Shown here one piece after another: positions 22,866-35,375 of a DNA stretch of 64,000 nt (within the stretch, counting starts at the first letter, position 1; every line of letters starts with the position of its first letter). The position numbers and the translations under genes are program-made. Source of the DNA: Ceriagrion tenellum. Its lineage: Eukaryota > Arthropoda > Insecta > Odonata > Coenagrionidae. The notes beneath the pieces were generated by a model. The model was not told the origin of the DNA and ran no database searches. It saw only the letters and a list, made by a program, of their open reading frames with translations. The stretch spans positions 15,556,965 through 15,620,964 of the forward strand of contig OY720642.1 in assembly GCA_963169105.1 (NCBI GenBank). Reading direction: 5' to 3'.

Positions 22866-25608
22866 CCTATTTCTTTCATTTATTTGTCTTTTTATGCGAA
22901 GCATCGACCTGAAATAAGAACACAGTGATGGCACTCGTACATTCAATACACTTACTGAATCTTACGGTCATGTCAACTCTAACTCCCCCAAATTATCTAA
23001 TGGTAAATATTTGATCGCATCATTTGTCGGAACCGTAATGGTTAGGATTTTTGAGAAATGCTTTCACAAACCTGCTTCATGCCAAACTTTACTCTGAATT
23101 ATAAACACGTATAATTATAATGATATGAAAAATTAATCACTACCTAAGTAGTCGTGAGCATGTAAAATTATATAAATAAAACTAAGAGATGTATACTACA
23201 AATTTCGTTCTTTTCGAACAAAAAGATATTATAAATTGATAAATTTGGTATTCTAAAAAAATTAGGTGTCAACGAAAATCATAAACTTGAGCTTTTTGAG
23301 TATCAATCCTCAAATGTCAATTTTGAGCCATTTCTAGTATCAGTTTACAGATAATGTAGTCCGTGGTGGTCCAGATCTAGGCCTTTTAATAACATAAATA
23401 TATCCCGGATAATTTTTTCGAGTCACAAGAGACAAAGTCGTGCTTACAGAGTTAGTGAACCGCATACTAAGCCACTGAGGAGGGTGACCCCAACATTGTC
23501 ACTATAGAACGACTAGCTTGCATTGAGCCAATATTGACCGGGAATCCGGCCAAGTAACATGATTTATTCAAGGTGAATTTCATTCCCTTTCCGTATGTCT
23601 GTTCAGCCGTGCAACTGACTGCTTGCTACATCATTTGCTGTATGCAATGATTGGAAAATTGCGTTAGTAATATGTTTAACTGAGTGTAGCGGCGTCGAAA
23701 GGGTTCGAACTGTAAAAGATGCACTCTCCTTAATGTCTGCAGTACATGTCAAACATTGTGATGCTTGGAGTGTATTTACAACAAAATTAAAAAGTAAGCA
23801 AAAGGCACTTTAGTTTTATGGTGCAAATGGGTTGATTGAATATAACCAAATTCCAAATATTCAGCTGCTCATAGCGTCGTCCATATCATTTTGCACAGGG
23901 GGCTCAGGGAAACTAGATCAACAGTAAAAAATCTAAATTTTTGGGACTAACGTTTTCGAAATAAAATTATTTATGATTTTTATAAAAAAATTTAAGAAGG
24001 CTATAACAAGTGAACTTAGACACATATTCCAAGATAAAAATAAAAAAAGTATTATCCTACAACTGAAAAACCAGGAAATGTCTTGAATTTTCCAAGAGAT
24101 GGGGCATTTTGATATTTTGTCAAAATCGCATGTGAGATATGGCGCCCAAGGCGTTAATTTTTGGCGGCCTGTATCTGCGGCCAGGATTGTTACGGACAAA
24201 ATAAAAAAATACGGATTACTTACTTTATCTTGAATTTAAAAATATCGTCAGCTTAATTAAAAACCACGTAACTCACATTTTCTATTCTTTACAAGAGAAG
24301 TAAGAAACATTATATTTTACATGAAAGAATCAATTCCCACTTCCTTAAAATTAAATCTTTTCACTCATATTCCTTCTATATCCTTTACAGAAAGTTTTAT
24401 AGATTTACTCAAGGATAATAAAACAATACTATTTGAAGAATATTCTATTAATTAGGCTGACAATATGTTATGTTTAGAAACATTTAATTTGGATTTTTTT
24501 CTTTGCCTGCCTGAAATGGATATGGACCATGCCTCTTGGTTCATTTCCGAATATCATTCGTCCATTTTCACGCTGTGTATCTGAGCAACTAATGAGAGAG
24601 GTGCAAGAGGTGGTTGTCATCGTTACAGAGGGCGTATGACGGTTGACCGACAAGTGACATTTCCATTTGACCCGTTAGCGTCGCCTTAGGCGGTCGTGCG
24701 ATGAAAGCAGGCCAATCAAGGGATATGGCGGAAGGCGTCCATACTGGGGTGAGGGATTTCAAGCAAATTGCCCGATGATTTTGCCAGGATGGAGACCGCG
24801 GTTGTACGGACAGTATTGGGACGATTGTTTGACTCTCAATGTGCGGAAAAACAATACATGTTTTTGAGAATGTATTGGTACTGCTAGATTACTCTCAGCT
24901 CAAACCCGAAGGGTTTCAATACTTCTCTCAGCATCTCTGCGCCAAGGTACATGCTTGAATTTTTTCTTGAGACAGCTGCCATTGCAGCGTTGTCATTCGA
25001 AACTTAATGGACCCAGAATGTGATGGGCGCGGAAGGCAATACATGAAAAACCCTACAAAGCCAATGCTAGAAAATTTTGAGCACCGCCTGCGGCAACCGA
25101 GAATACACGAAAACGACCACGTGACCCTGCCTTACGGGCTATAATAGTCACTTGTATTGGTACAGATGAACGGTATACGTGACATTTGACGAGCTCTCCA
25201 AGCCAATTGTTCACGTGTCCTCCTAAATGGCGTCAAAAACCGCTCCAAATCTCCAAAACGTGGTGTCTTCCAATGCCAATTCCGATAAAAACACCCGATA
25301 AAGACTTTCACCTTTGCTGAATGTGCAACTCTTATTTATTTCTTTGCTAGTCAATGTATATCCTTATTTTTTCTTAATTACTTGTAAATAAATGTTTTAG
25401 CTGGCAGGATAAAGTGCATATTTTCCAGTTACTGGGCCAAATTAATGTAGATTGGGTTTTAATACAAATAACACTTTTCAATAAAAAATGGATTCAATAA
25501 CTTTAGCTGCCATAAGTGGCCTTTTTTGTGATGAATAATTTACGTTGCTAGCTGAGGAAAAGACAAAGACTCCAAATCTTATAGGGGTAGCTGAAGCTAT
25601 TTCATCAT
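22866..25608. other. Unassigned DNA
   Basis: No motif-bearing open frame (longest 88 codons, 23933-24199 minus). The interval around 24530-25280 is somewhat more GC-rich than average but holds no recognisable repeat end or coding signature. Confidence 0.5.
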
Positions 25609-25797
25609 CAATACCATGGGATGTTTGCTTGTCCTGGTCTCTGGCTCCACTTCTCGCGTCTAACACTCCTCCCAACATCCTCACGTAGCCTCCTCTTCCT
25701 TGTATGTCACTCAACATTTACGTTTTTCCATCTTTCTCGGGGTTTCCCATCCACACTTACTGCCAGCACATCATGTAGAGTACATTTTCCTCTCAAA
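25609..25797 (-). mobile_element. Decayed LINE C-terminal fragment
   Basis: On the minus strand one frame reads LRGKCTLHDVLAVSVDGKPR followed by ERWKNVNVE and a stop. In the same frame after the stop comes LREDVGRSVRREKWSQRPGQ. The order GKPRxRW, LREDV, then a basic segment with a tryptophan resembles the C-terminus of one class of arthropod LINE, where DGKPRxRWxD and LREEDVxDRxxWR occur. The stop and the missing D before the final arginine-tryptophan segment show decay. It is short and the match is by pattern only. A different-frame open frame covering it (25478-25717) is a shadow. Confidence 0.45.
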
Positions 25798-25977
25798 ATA
25801 TGTCAGATTCATTCTCAATTTCTCTCTTGAGTGACATTCCAATCATTTTTTCTCTCCCACTCTCTTTAAGACCTCATACCTCACTCGTAACCACTTTATT
25901 TATTAAATATTTCCCTCCAAATGCACACTTATAGCCCTTAAATCCTTTTTTTTCCTCTCTCTTATTTTGTTAACGTC

Positions 25978-26575
25978 TCTCAGCCGTACAGAAAAACAAC
26001 CCACAAAGGCTACAAAAATGGATGATTAGAATACTAGCCGGAGTGGGCAAATATTCCAGTTGTAAGAAACTTTTTAAAGATCTAGGTGTTTTAACCCTGA
26101 CTTGTATTTTTATTTACTGTTGTGTCATTTATGTTAAGAAGTAACATTTCTCACTCAAACTTAAACTTAATAAGGATCATCATAACCATGACAACAGGCA
26201 TAAAAAGGATTTTATTCTGGTTTCTCATAACCTGACTATGAACTCTAAAAGACCTGCTTATTCTGGAGTGCTAGGGTTTAATTCTTTACCTGATGATATA
26301 AAGACAGCTTCCTCGATGAAGTCATTTAAAAAGGAGTTAAGAAGTTTCTTGGTTGACAAAGCTTTTTCATCAGTTAAGGAATTCTTTAACAGATTATTGT
26401 GGCTTTGAAATTTTACTTCTATGCTAGAATTATGTGAATTTAATATTATAGTGGATTTTTTATAATGTTAATTTTACTAATATATGTGTACTTATGTACT
26501 TTTGACTTTGACTTGTCCTATACTAGTGTATAAATTGTCCTGGGACAAATAAAAATATTATTATTATTATTATCC
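25978..26575 (+). mobile_element. CR1/Jockey-like LINE 3' end with (ATT)n tail
   Basis: A single frame runs from about 25982 to a stop at 26406-26408, broken once by taa at 26142-26144. Before that stop it reads LQKWMIRILAGVGKYSS, then KLFKDLGVLTLTCIFIYCCV and IYVKK. This fits the VQKRxIRIIxG, LFKxLxILTLxxxYI pattern. After the stop it reads GVLGFNSLPDDIKTASSMKS followed by FKKELRSFLVDKAF, matching the WNxLPxxIKxxxSxxxFKxxLKxxL C-terminus. A 3' untranslated region follows, ending ctgggacaaataaaaatatt and then (att)n at about 26550-26575. Only one stop in about 140 codons suggests a fairly recent, 5'-truncated insertion. Confidence 0.88.
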
Positions 26576-28769
26576 ACACATAACATTTTACAAGTCTTTT
26601 AAGTCTATTTACTACTTAGGATAATGATTTTCTTTAAGAATGCCTCCTTCGCTAATTCTGTTCTTATTTCTATATCTATTACACATTTCTACTCTTCTCG
26701 ACTTCTAATTTTTAAGGAATCGATATCTTTAACTTTTTACTACCGGACCACTTCCACATGGTGGAAAGGTCGATATTAAATTTTTTTTCGTTCTCAACTT
26801 ACCTTGCATATACCCTTAGTTTTCTCTAGTTTACCCTTATACTACACTCTACAAAACGCTTCTTTTTTTCGTAAATATTCAATCATTCCCTTGAAGGTTT
26901 CTTCACTCTCCGTGTATAGAGTCAAGCAATTAGTGAATTTAATCCACTTGACTTTTCACTCTTCTAATTTTACCCCACGGCTGAGAATATTAGCCAAATA
27001 CATAGCAAAATTTCACCTTAAATCATTGGTGAATCAGAAAATCTGAGTAAAAATGCTTGAAAAATAGTATATTTTTAGGTAACTTAATTTATAATTAATG
27101 TTTAAATATAAACTCATCAAGTGTACAAGTGCAAAATATGAAAAAAGTGCAAATATGCATGTTTCTATCTTAGTTGGCACGCCAATTTTGTTCTGATATT
27201 TAAATGACGGATTTGCAAAAAACTTGGAACTCATCTTAATTTCGAAATATAAGGATCACATTTCATCTATAGCATTCTAAATTCATTCAATTACGATTAA
27301 ATCTTTGCCGTCGAAACTTTAGCACTTGGATGGAATAATTTCCTTAAGCCAATTTAGCGCATTGGAATATTTAGATTATACCTCGGAATTCGTCTGCAAA
27401 ATAGTAGTCCGTTGATGATAAATGCTTATGATTTCGGGAAAGAAGAGATAGAAACCAGAGACGGACGACGAAAGATGTCATTTGGCGAAGTAGTTAATTT
27501 TCAATTAATTCCGCTCAGAATGTGAAAGGCTCGTCTCATCTTTTTCAAATGAATCATTCGTATTCAGTTTCATGGAAAATTTTTACGTTTAAGTCACAGT
27601 TGATGCGAAAAATCTTCAACCCCTCTCAATATTTCATCCAATGAGAGGCGTATGAAGCTTAATTTTACTTTCCTCTTGCCCTAAAACCATATAATATGTT
27701 TGCGCTGCACCTTGAGCTGGATAAGAGAAGACTCTGTTTTGTCGCAATGATCAATGACAACACTTATATTTTTAAATTTTCCATAAAAGACAAAAAACAA
27801 TAGATGGATCCATCTATCTCAAGTTTTAAAATAGTGATAAAATACTTCACAACGTTCAATTCCGCTACTCTACTACATTGTATGTTAATTTGTGAATAAT
27901 TATAAAATAGAGAATTTTATGCCGGATGTAAGAAAGAGAACATAATACCTGCTAATTTGAGGTATAGTGCTGAAATATTTTTTCGTGACCAAGATTAAAA
28001 AGATATTGAAATACATATGCTACATAAGTATATTTATTATTTATGAGCTGGGAGATATGAAATGTGAAATGCTGCTGTCAAAACGAGATACACAACAAAT
28101 GCCAAAAGAACATTTTGGGGACAAACCAAAGGGAAGTTTATCAAATCACAAAAATAATAATTTTCTAAATCAAGGGCATAGGATGATCGCTACTGCATTT
28201 ATTTTTACAGTAATTTTAGAATAGAGATAAAATCTTTTTATCTCCTACTGACTAAAAATATCATTTTCATAAGGTGAGTATTTTGACAAATAAGCACAGT
28301 TAAAATTGAAATAATAATTACTTGATAAAAAATAACCTGTCTGGACGAAATCTCAATGATCGAATAGTATAGTATAAAGTAGTCAGAATTACTATTAAAA
28401 AATCCCAGATCTTTTTATGAATGAAATAAGCCATAATTGATGTTTAATTGTGTATATAACTTTTAAAAGTTCGTATTTCCTCGAAGCTTTATCTCACATT
28501 CCACTGAAGAGTAAAACTCATCATTTCTCAGCGTAGCCAAGAAAATCCAAGCAAGGCGAAAGCAAACTTGAGAGAGCGGGCACACTCAATTAAGTCAAAG
28601 TACGTGACCAAATAATTCGACAGGAGCAGCCAATCGCTGGGTCTGGAACTAAATTTATAGAAATAACATTGTCAAACACAAACCTACAAAAAATATCATA
28701 GGCTTTCCGGTGTTTCTCGAACAGAGAAATTTCCCGGGAGTTTCATCTGGTAATGGACTTCAATACTGT
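26576..28769. other. Unassigned AT-rich DNA
   Basis: Nothing recognised. Open frames are short (at most 85 codons) and AT-driven. Confidence 0.5.
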
Positions 28770-28808
28770 CAACGTTTTGATAAGCAAATTGCTCTCCATC
28801 TTCAGGTA
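28770..28808 (-). ncRNA. CCTGAAGA hairpin motif, hammerhead-like but degenerate
   Basis: The minus strand reads acctgaagatggagagcaat followed by ttgcttatcaaaacgttgac. It has the conserved strand CTGAAGA (form CUGANGA), a short agcaa/ttgct stem, and AAAAC where GAAAC would be expected. This layout recalls the hammerhead-type motifs of Penelope-like retroelements, but the essential G is missing, so self-cleavage is unlikely. It could simply be a retroelement 3' end. Confidence 0.3.
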
Positions 28809-30283
28809 TTCTGAGAGTCGCTGAATTTGGCCACTAGTGAGACCAGAAAAAAGGAGCATCGAAGGCAATTCGGAATGGCTTATCAAAAGTAGGCTCTAGC
28901 GTAACGTAGCGTTAGTGGAGACCATGCCATACAATGAATGGTATATTTCTTAGACACACGTACGGCTAATGGAACCATATTATATAAAATATCACCAGCA
29001 TCAATTCTTAACTTATTACTTTCAGCAGAAACACAAGATTTCGATTGCGTGGATTATTAAATGCAGTAAAAATATTTAATCAACGACATTTAAGGTAAAC
29101 GAAACAATAAGTGGAGACCAGATTCCGATTGTTGGCAAACTCCTGCCGAATTTGATGTCACATTTACAAAATTTATATTCGTAATGTATTAATTTACTAA
29201 GATTTCTTGAAAAAAATATTTTTAAAATGATTCCATTGAAGATTTATTGATCACCATGTATAGTGACCATGAACATTATTGATTTTACTTTTAATTTTCA
29301 GGTACATTATGTTTAGATTGTTCTGTCGAATGTCTACTCACTCAATGAATTAAAAGCAATATTTTAAACCTCTGGGATCAAATACATAGTTTCCATTATC
29401 TCATCAGTACAATTGATGTTCACCATCAAGTACATTTAATTAGCCCTGATTTTTCTTGTGTTGCCCTAAAGATGTAATAATGTATTTAAATAACGCTAGA
29501 AAGTGTTGTTTAAAAACTTTGTGCTGATGACCAACCTTACAGAAACATATTTTGTGCATCGATAATGATCCAAAGTTACTTTCATTAAACCCATATGTAA
29601 CGAACGACATTCAAAAGCCCTGAAGATTGAAAGCAAGTTGCTTTTCGCAACGCTGGCGGTAATTAAACTCATCTCCCGGTGGATCCCCAAAAGTTTTCTA
29701 CAGAAACCTACTATTTTCCAACTAAAGAAGCTAAGCTCTCAGCTCAGTTTAGATAAAAGCAACCGTTTTGCTGATATTTATTTAGTTAAACCATTTTTTC
29801 GGTACGCTGGGATTGAGTAAAAGTAATTGAAGTAGATCCCGATTTTATTTGGGGCATTGAGTTTGCAGCCAATACGTTTCTCATTTTTTAGCCACACGTC
29901 CAAAGGATTCTAAGCATTTTAAGGCATTTATCCTGAGCAGGATTATTTATTTATCAAGTGGAAGATACTAGGATGATGTAAATTAGACACAGTAACAAAA
30001 TTAACATACGAAGTGTCATGCATATCTTAGTTAATCAAGGGGATATAAAGTATTAATTCTTTTGATAGTTAAAAAAAATTTTATGCTGTTTTGTTGAAAT
30101 TTTGAAAATCAGTCTCCTAATATGCATATAGTTTTCTTTAATAGTGTTTCTTTCCTAAATAAAACAAAAAGTACAACAGTAAAAACTTAGGCCCTTTAAC
30201 ATATTATTTATCAAATAACTTTTTTATTTTTAATTAATTGCGCCGGGTAGAACTTTAATTTCATATAATCATTCATTGTTCGT
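28809..30283. other. Unassigned AT-rich DNA
   Basis: No gene or recognisable repeat. Only short open frames of 60-64 codons on both strands around 29496-29820. Confidence 0.5.
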
Positions 30284-30480
30284 TTAATCCTCAGACTGGT
30301 TGATTGCAGCCCTCCATTCTACCTTATCCGATGACAGTTCTTTCACGTTTCTTATGTACCAATTTTCTTATTTATTTTTCCAATTTATTATCCCATGGCC
30401 TTCCGCTGTGGGTTTACCTCTCCATTATTCCTTCAAATTTATACTATACACTGCCACAAGGTGTGCCCAATCCATCTACT
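30284..30480 (-). mobile_element. Decayed LINE C-terminal end
   Basis: The minus strand carries RWIGHTLWQ (matching RWIGHxLR). After frameshifts comes a frame ending NVKELSSDKVEWRAAINQSE, then D and a stop at 30284-30286. The ending DRxxWRAAVNQSED-stop is typical of one arthropod LINE group. The intervening glycine/arginine-rich region (RGRPR) is mutated. The copy is short, 5'-truncated and carries several stops. Two overlapping plus-strand open frames (30300-30512) are shadows of it. Confidence 0.7.
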
Positions 30481-32195
30481 TCTTCTTTTCTATAGAATGT
30501 TCCTTATGTTGAAATCCTCGGAAATCTTTTTGTATAATTATTAATATCTCATTTTTCCACCGTTTAGACTTAATTTATCCGTTACTATTTCATCAATAAT
30601 ACAAATAATTAATTACCTGTATCCGCCAGTGCCCGTTTTTCATACAGAAAACCTCGTTGAAATACTGCAAATAGCACTATCACTCCTCATCACATTGCCT
30701 CATAACACATCATTCTCAGATTTTTCTTGCCTCATTAATTAATAAAAGAACGGATTTACATACTTTTTTTAGCGTTTTAAGTTAGTTACGACTTCTAGTC
30801 CACAGAGGAAAGAGTGTTTCAAATGACTTTTAAACATATTGCGATGACTATGGCATAAATTCAAGTGGATCAGGCTTTCCAATTCCTATGGAGGCTCTCT
30901 CTATTCCAGCCTCTATCTGGCCCTTCATGCAAAGTAACAACCTCTACAGCACTTACATTTTGTCATACCAGGAGAACACTAACGATCTCATTAATCTTCG
31001 GAGCCAAAGAGGGAAATCAGTGTATGATTTGAGGTCAGTTCCATTATCAAATCGGAGCGAGAATCAAGATTAGACGATGAATAAATCATTTGAGGATTGT
31101 AAGGTAAAATTAGGTTTTCCTCTACTCTCGCAGTCACCAAAAGGATGAATTAACGCATGGTAGGGACTAAATTATGTGACCCGGAAAATACATCCAAGCA
31201 TATTTTTCCGGAAGGAGGATCAAAGGACAACGAATTCAGACCCAGTCTGTGGAAATCGTAGTCAGAACAGGCAGAGTTCATGCACGTAAACACAGTCCTT
31301 AATATATATTAAAATTTTCTCGTCCTTGAAAAGTAGATTTAGCTCTTAAAAATTTGTACTGTGATTTAAGCCAGCTGTTAAATATTCCAATCATGATATT
31401 TAGTTATTAGTCACTAACAAAAACCCATTGGAAATGGAAGAAGTGGATCTAAAAATTGGATAATTTATCTCCAAAGCAACCGAAAGTCAATACTCATTTT
31501 ATTATTAAAATTTTAACGATGATTAAGATAGATTTATCCCCAAAAATTCGCTTTGTCACAGAAACGAGAGTTACGTGTGTAGAGTCAGAGTAATCTATCG
31601 AGCGGAGAAACAGATGGGTACACCAAATACTATGAGGAAATTCAGAGCAATTTTCAACTTTGGACACTAATTTTTTGGATCTTTCATTCCTAGAAACGAC
31701 AGAGAAGCAGCATTATAATAACTTTTTTTAGTACGTATATCAGTTGCTTATTTAGAGGAAAGGTTTTTCTTCCGGAAATATGTTTTCCCTGCATCTCAAA
31801 AAATGAGGAATGAAAATATTTGTGTGTGGCAAAATACAAAGGGCCCAAAACTAGAAAATATTAGGTCAAATCATTTAGAGCTAAGATTTAAAAGTAAAAA
31901 TATTAGCACATCTATATTAAAAGGCTAAAATCAATGGTTATAATATAATTTTGAAGATGAAAATAGTTGCAACACAATTGAAAGCAAAAATACCTATGAC
32001 AATGTCAGAAAATGTTGATGTACTTACTTTAGGCACCAGATCGTCAATCAAGCTAGTGACTATATAAATCTATGAAATTGGAATAATTTCAAAAACGCGA
32101 AAAATCAGACATCGTAAATCTAACGCATACTACTCACCAGTCCCATTTAGGCCTTAAAGCAATTTCACAAGATGACTTTGAAATCCCCAAGAATT
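30481..32195. other. Unassigned AT-rich DNA
   Basis: Nothing recognised; one 61-codon open frame (30888-31073) without motif. Confidence 0.5.
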
Positions 32196-32520
32196 TTTTT
32201 TTAAGATAAGATAAGATTTATTGGCTCTAGGAAAGAATTCCTTTGGAGCAGGCATAAGTAATTACAACTCAGGCAAAAAATAATAACAATCACATAGAAA
32301 ACATGTCACTATTTACAAGAATCTTATCAAATTACAGCACTTGCCCACAACGATTTGAATAAAAGTTTATGAGAACTTAATGAGAACTCATGATAATGTC
32401 TTGAAAATGTACTCAGTCCATTTTTATTTGACATCGCATTCCACATAGGTTTTCTAAGATGTCTTTGTGTTTCTTCCGCCCTTCGGATAATTTTACATCT
32501 CATTATTTTTGACGCACCAG
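32196..32520 (-). mobile_element. Possible LINE 3' end with polyadenylation signal and tail
   Basis: On the minus strand the sequence ends gagccaataaatcttatctt followed by atctt and A/T homopolymer. That is an AATAAA signal and a short tandem tail, as in Jockey-type retroelements. Upstream an open frame includes RRAEETQRHLRKPMWNAM and then a stop after about 55 codons. The frame only loosely resembles a LINE C-terminus, so the call rests mainly on the tail structure. Confidence 0.4.
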
Positions 32521-33300
32521 ACCCAAGGTTCAGTGCCCCTCATATTGCTGTCTTTATCTTCTTCCGTATCTAAATAATTACACTTCGTTGATTATCCTCC
32601 GGAAGTCTTCTGATTTTTCAGCTATCATTGATTATTTAGCTCAGGTTGTCAATCGATTTACATCCAAACGGCTTAGTTATTTCTCCACAGATATTGTCAG
32701 CACCAGGCTCTATGTTATTCATAAGATGTTATTTTAAAGATTATGCTCTGTTGAAGCAGTGTAGAATGCTTTTACATTTTGGACTACCCTGAGAAATATA
32801 AAATTAACAGAATAACTATGTCAAATCAAGAATTGTAGATGGCTTATGAACTTAAGTATTCTCTAGCACTAAGTAAGATTAAGTGATAAGAGTCGGAAAT
32901 AATTTAATCATTCAACAAAGAGTCATTGAAGCTATCTCCAGACACATATTTCAACTACTAGTTTATACTATTTTAAACTATCTTTTTGAATACGTATCAT
33001 CACCGTGGGCTACATGAGATTTACAATGGCCGCAATTCTGAGTTGCTTAGCCTGATATTGACGAGTTGATACCTCAATATAATTAATATATGCATATGAT
33101 TCAGGAAAAGGTTAAGCAGAAGGCTATTCCACGAATGAAAAATATGCATAATGCACACCTTATGTCTCTGATTTCCACCAAGAAAGAAAAAAAATAAATG
33201 CAAGAGAAAAAAATGAAGAAAAATACGAACCGAACGGAAAGCACTATCGAGTTCACTGAATGACCGCCTAGAGGCCTCTACACACAAACACAAGCTTCAA
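32521..33300. other. Unassigned DNA
   Basis: No feature recognised. A 90-codon minus-strand frame (33021-33293) has no motif. Confidence 0.5.
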
Positions 33301-33309
33301 CGCCATTCT

Positions 33310-33600
33310 TCCTTAGCAACTACTCTCCTCGATCCTGAGCTTAGCCATACTGATTTGCAAGACCTTGACCTCTCCGCTTGGAACTAGCTCGACACGCGAG
33401 CAGCGGCTCTGAGGAAAGGCCATTGAAGGCCCGGGAGCGCTGGAGAGGTTGGGGGCAGTAGGACGGGGGGCGACGAGAGGGTGGGGAGGAGTAGGGGTAC
33501 GAGAAGGGTGTGTAATGATCCGCTTTTCAAGTAGACCTCGGGCTGAGCACCGGATGGGAAAGGTGTACCTCTCCCGTGGGGACGCGGTTGGTTTAATAGC
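33310..33600. other. GC-rich patch with overlapping open frames
   Basis: The interval is GC-rich (gaaggcccgggagcgctgga, gtaggacggggggcgacgag). It gives overlapping open frames on both strands (122 and 72 codons minus, 110 codons plus). No domain is seen, and the overlap argues for composition rather than coding. A host CpG-rich regulatory region is possible. Confidence 0.4.
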
Positions 33601-35080
33601 AAAAAAAGCCAACGTTGATTGCGTAGAAAAAAATGAAGATATTTTTACATTTAGGATGCTTAGTATAAGAGTCATTTCCACTTGCGCCGGGAGTTATCCC
33701 TGCCTGTTATCCCTGTTTTTCACCTTAAGAGGAGATACTCTAGCCGCTAATGAGATTGCGCTCTCTCAAAAAGAAACTTAGATAGTATGCATTGTTATAT
33801 CGGTGTCTGGGAAAATTATCCAACAAATCATGCCCATTAACGTCAGTACGTGGTCCATTAAGTTTAAGTACGTGAGGTATTTATAACACTTCTATTTCAA
33901 CTCGAGAGAAAAATCTACCAGCCGGCCCGTTTATTAAAGAAATATTTCTTTTGAGAGCTTTTTCATGTTCAAACTAATCAATATGATGGCCGCAACTTCT
34001 GAATCAAGGATTGATACAATTTAAAAAGTTCCTCAGTCCAAAGACAACGAGCGGAACCACGTTAGCCTTCATTAGGGAATATTTTGGTGATAAGTTCATT
34101 CTAATATTGAAATATGCCTTGCCCATTAAAGGTCACAGCATGAACTTATAACTAGTCAGTGGTACTGTCTCAATTACGACGTGGCTCTTGGACTCATTTC
34201 CCAGCGAGACCGCATAGGTTATTTGATTCCCTGGGTGAAATAATCAGAAGGTTAGTGACTAATACTGACGGAAGCTCCCCTATGAGAAATTCCATAAAAT
34301 CAAGAAAATGAGGCCTATCGACCAGCAACCTGATTATATGGAAAAATATTACCAATTTAGCCTTTACAAACTTCCAGCTGGTAAAGATCTTCCCTAACCA
34401 CTAAAAAACTTCAAAATAAGGAAATAATCATTAAAGAAAATTCGACTAACAAATCGTTAACCTCTGCGTAATATTTATTTACGGGTAACGCTTGCTTTGG
34501 ATCTAAAATCACTTTTCAGATACTGAATTTACGAAAAAAGCACGCTTATATTTTGAAAATCAGGCGTACTAAATATGAGTCATGTATTGCGACTTTATCA
34601 ATGCGAAATATTTTTTAATCATTCCTCTCGGTAAAATCAAAATTAGTTTCTTGAATTTTAAATTATTCCCGTGCGACTGAAGGCGGATTCGATGGGGGAG
34701 AGTCACGTAGGAAAAGATCGTCATTGACTCATTTTAATTCAAATTTCAATGTAACTCATGACACTCATAAGCTAATTCAAAGGCTCTATGAGTTATCATG
34801 TATATTTAATAGGTAAAGGTGCGGGTAAGAAACAAGATGCCTTCCTTGGCCAGGATTTCAGTCAAATATGCGTCTAATAACACGTAAAAAATTGGTAACG
34901 AGTAAGTTTCATGGCCCTGGGCATGCTTTTTGCTGGTCGATCATTACGAAGCTATTGGTGGTAGTCCACGACAACTTCCTTTCCCATAATTCTCGCAAGG
35001 TAAATAAGTTACATCGCCACAGTGGCTGGCTGTATATTTAACACAGGCCGGATGCACGAAAATGAAATGTTAGGGTGCTC
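33601..35080. other. Unassigned DNA
   Basis: No recognisable gene, repeat end or RNA. Confidence 0.5.
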
Positions 35081-35159
35081 CGCGATGTTGCACGCACGCT
35101 TTAACTCTTGCCGTATCGTCAAAATCCAGCGGAAGAGAAAAAACGAAAGCTAGCTCGTC

Positions 35160-35375
35160 TCTAAGCTATAAAAGGATGTTGTCGTGCTGGAAAACGCGGA
35201 GGCAGATATTTATGCCGGTGTGTTTGAAACCGCTGGCGCGCGACCTTTTATGTCCGTGTATGCGATTGCTAATGTTACTCTGTAATTGGGCCGAGGGGCT
35301 GTTCCGCGAGAAGTGTAAATAAATGGACCTGCCTGTAAGACGACTGTGTTTTTATTACTACTCTCCGTCACATAC
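35160..35375 (+). promoter_or_regulatory. Candidate promoter/LTR-like segment (TATA box and AATAAA)
   Basis: A consensus TATA box, ctataaaagg, lies at 35167-35176. About 145 bases downstream is gtgtaaataaatgg, containing AATAAA, followed by a T-rich stretch ending ctccgtcaca. TATA, then about 150 bases, then AATAAA and a CA end is the order within an LTR. The segment is also GC-richer than its flanks. I could not find a matching TG start with target-site duplication, so it may instead be an isolated promoter-like sequence. A 94-codon minus-strand open frame covers it. Confidence 0.35.

Noticed and set aside
23700..23720. gggttcgaact as a B box of a tRNA or SINE
   Set aside because: No matching A box at the right distance and no tRNA-like stems.
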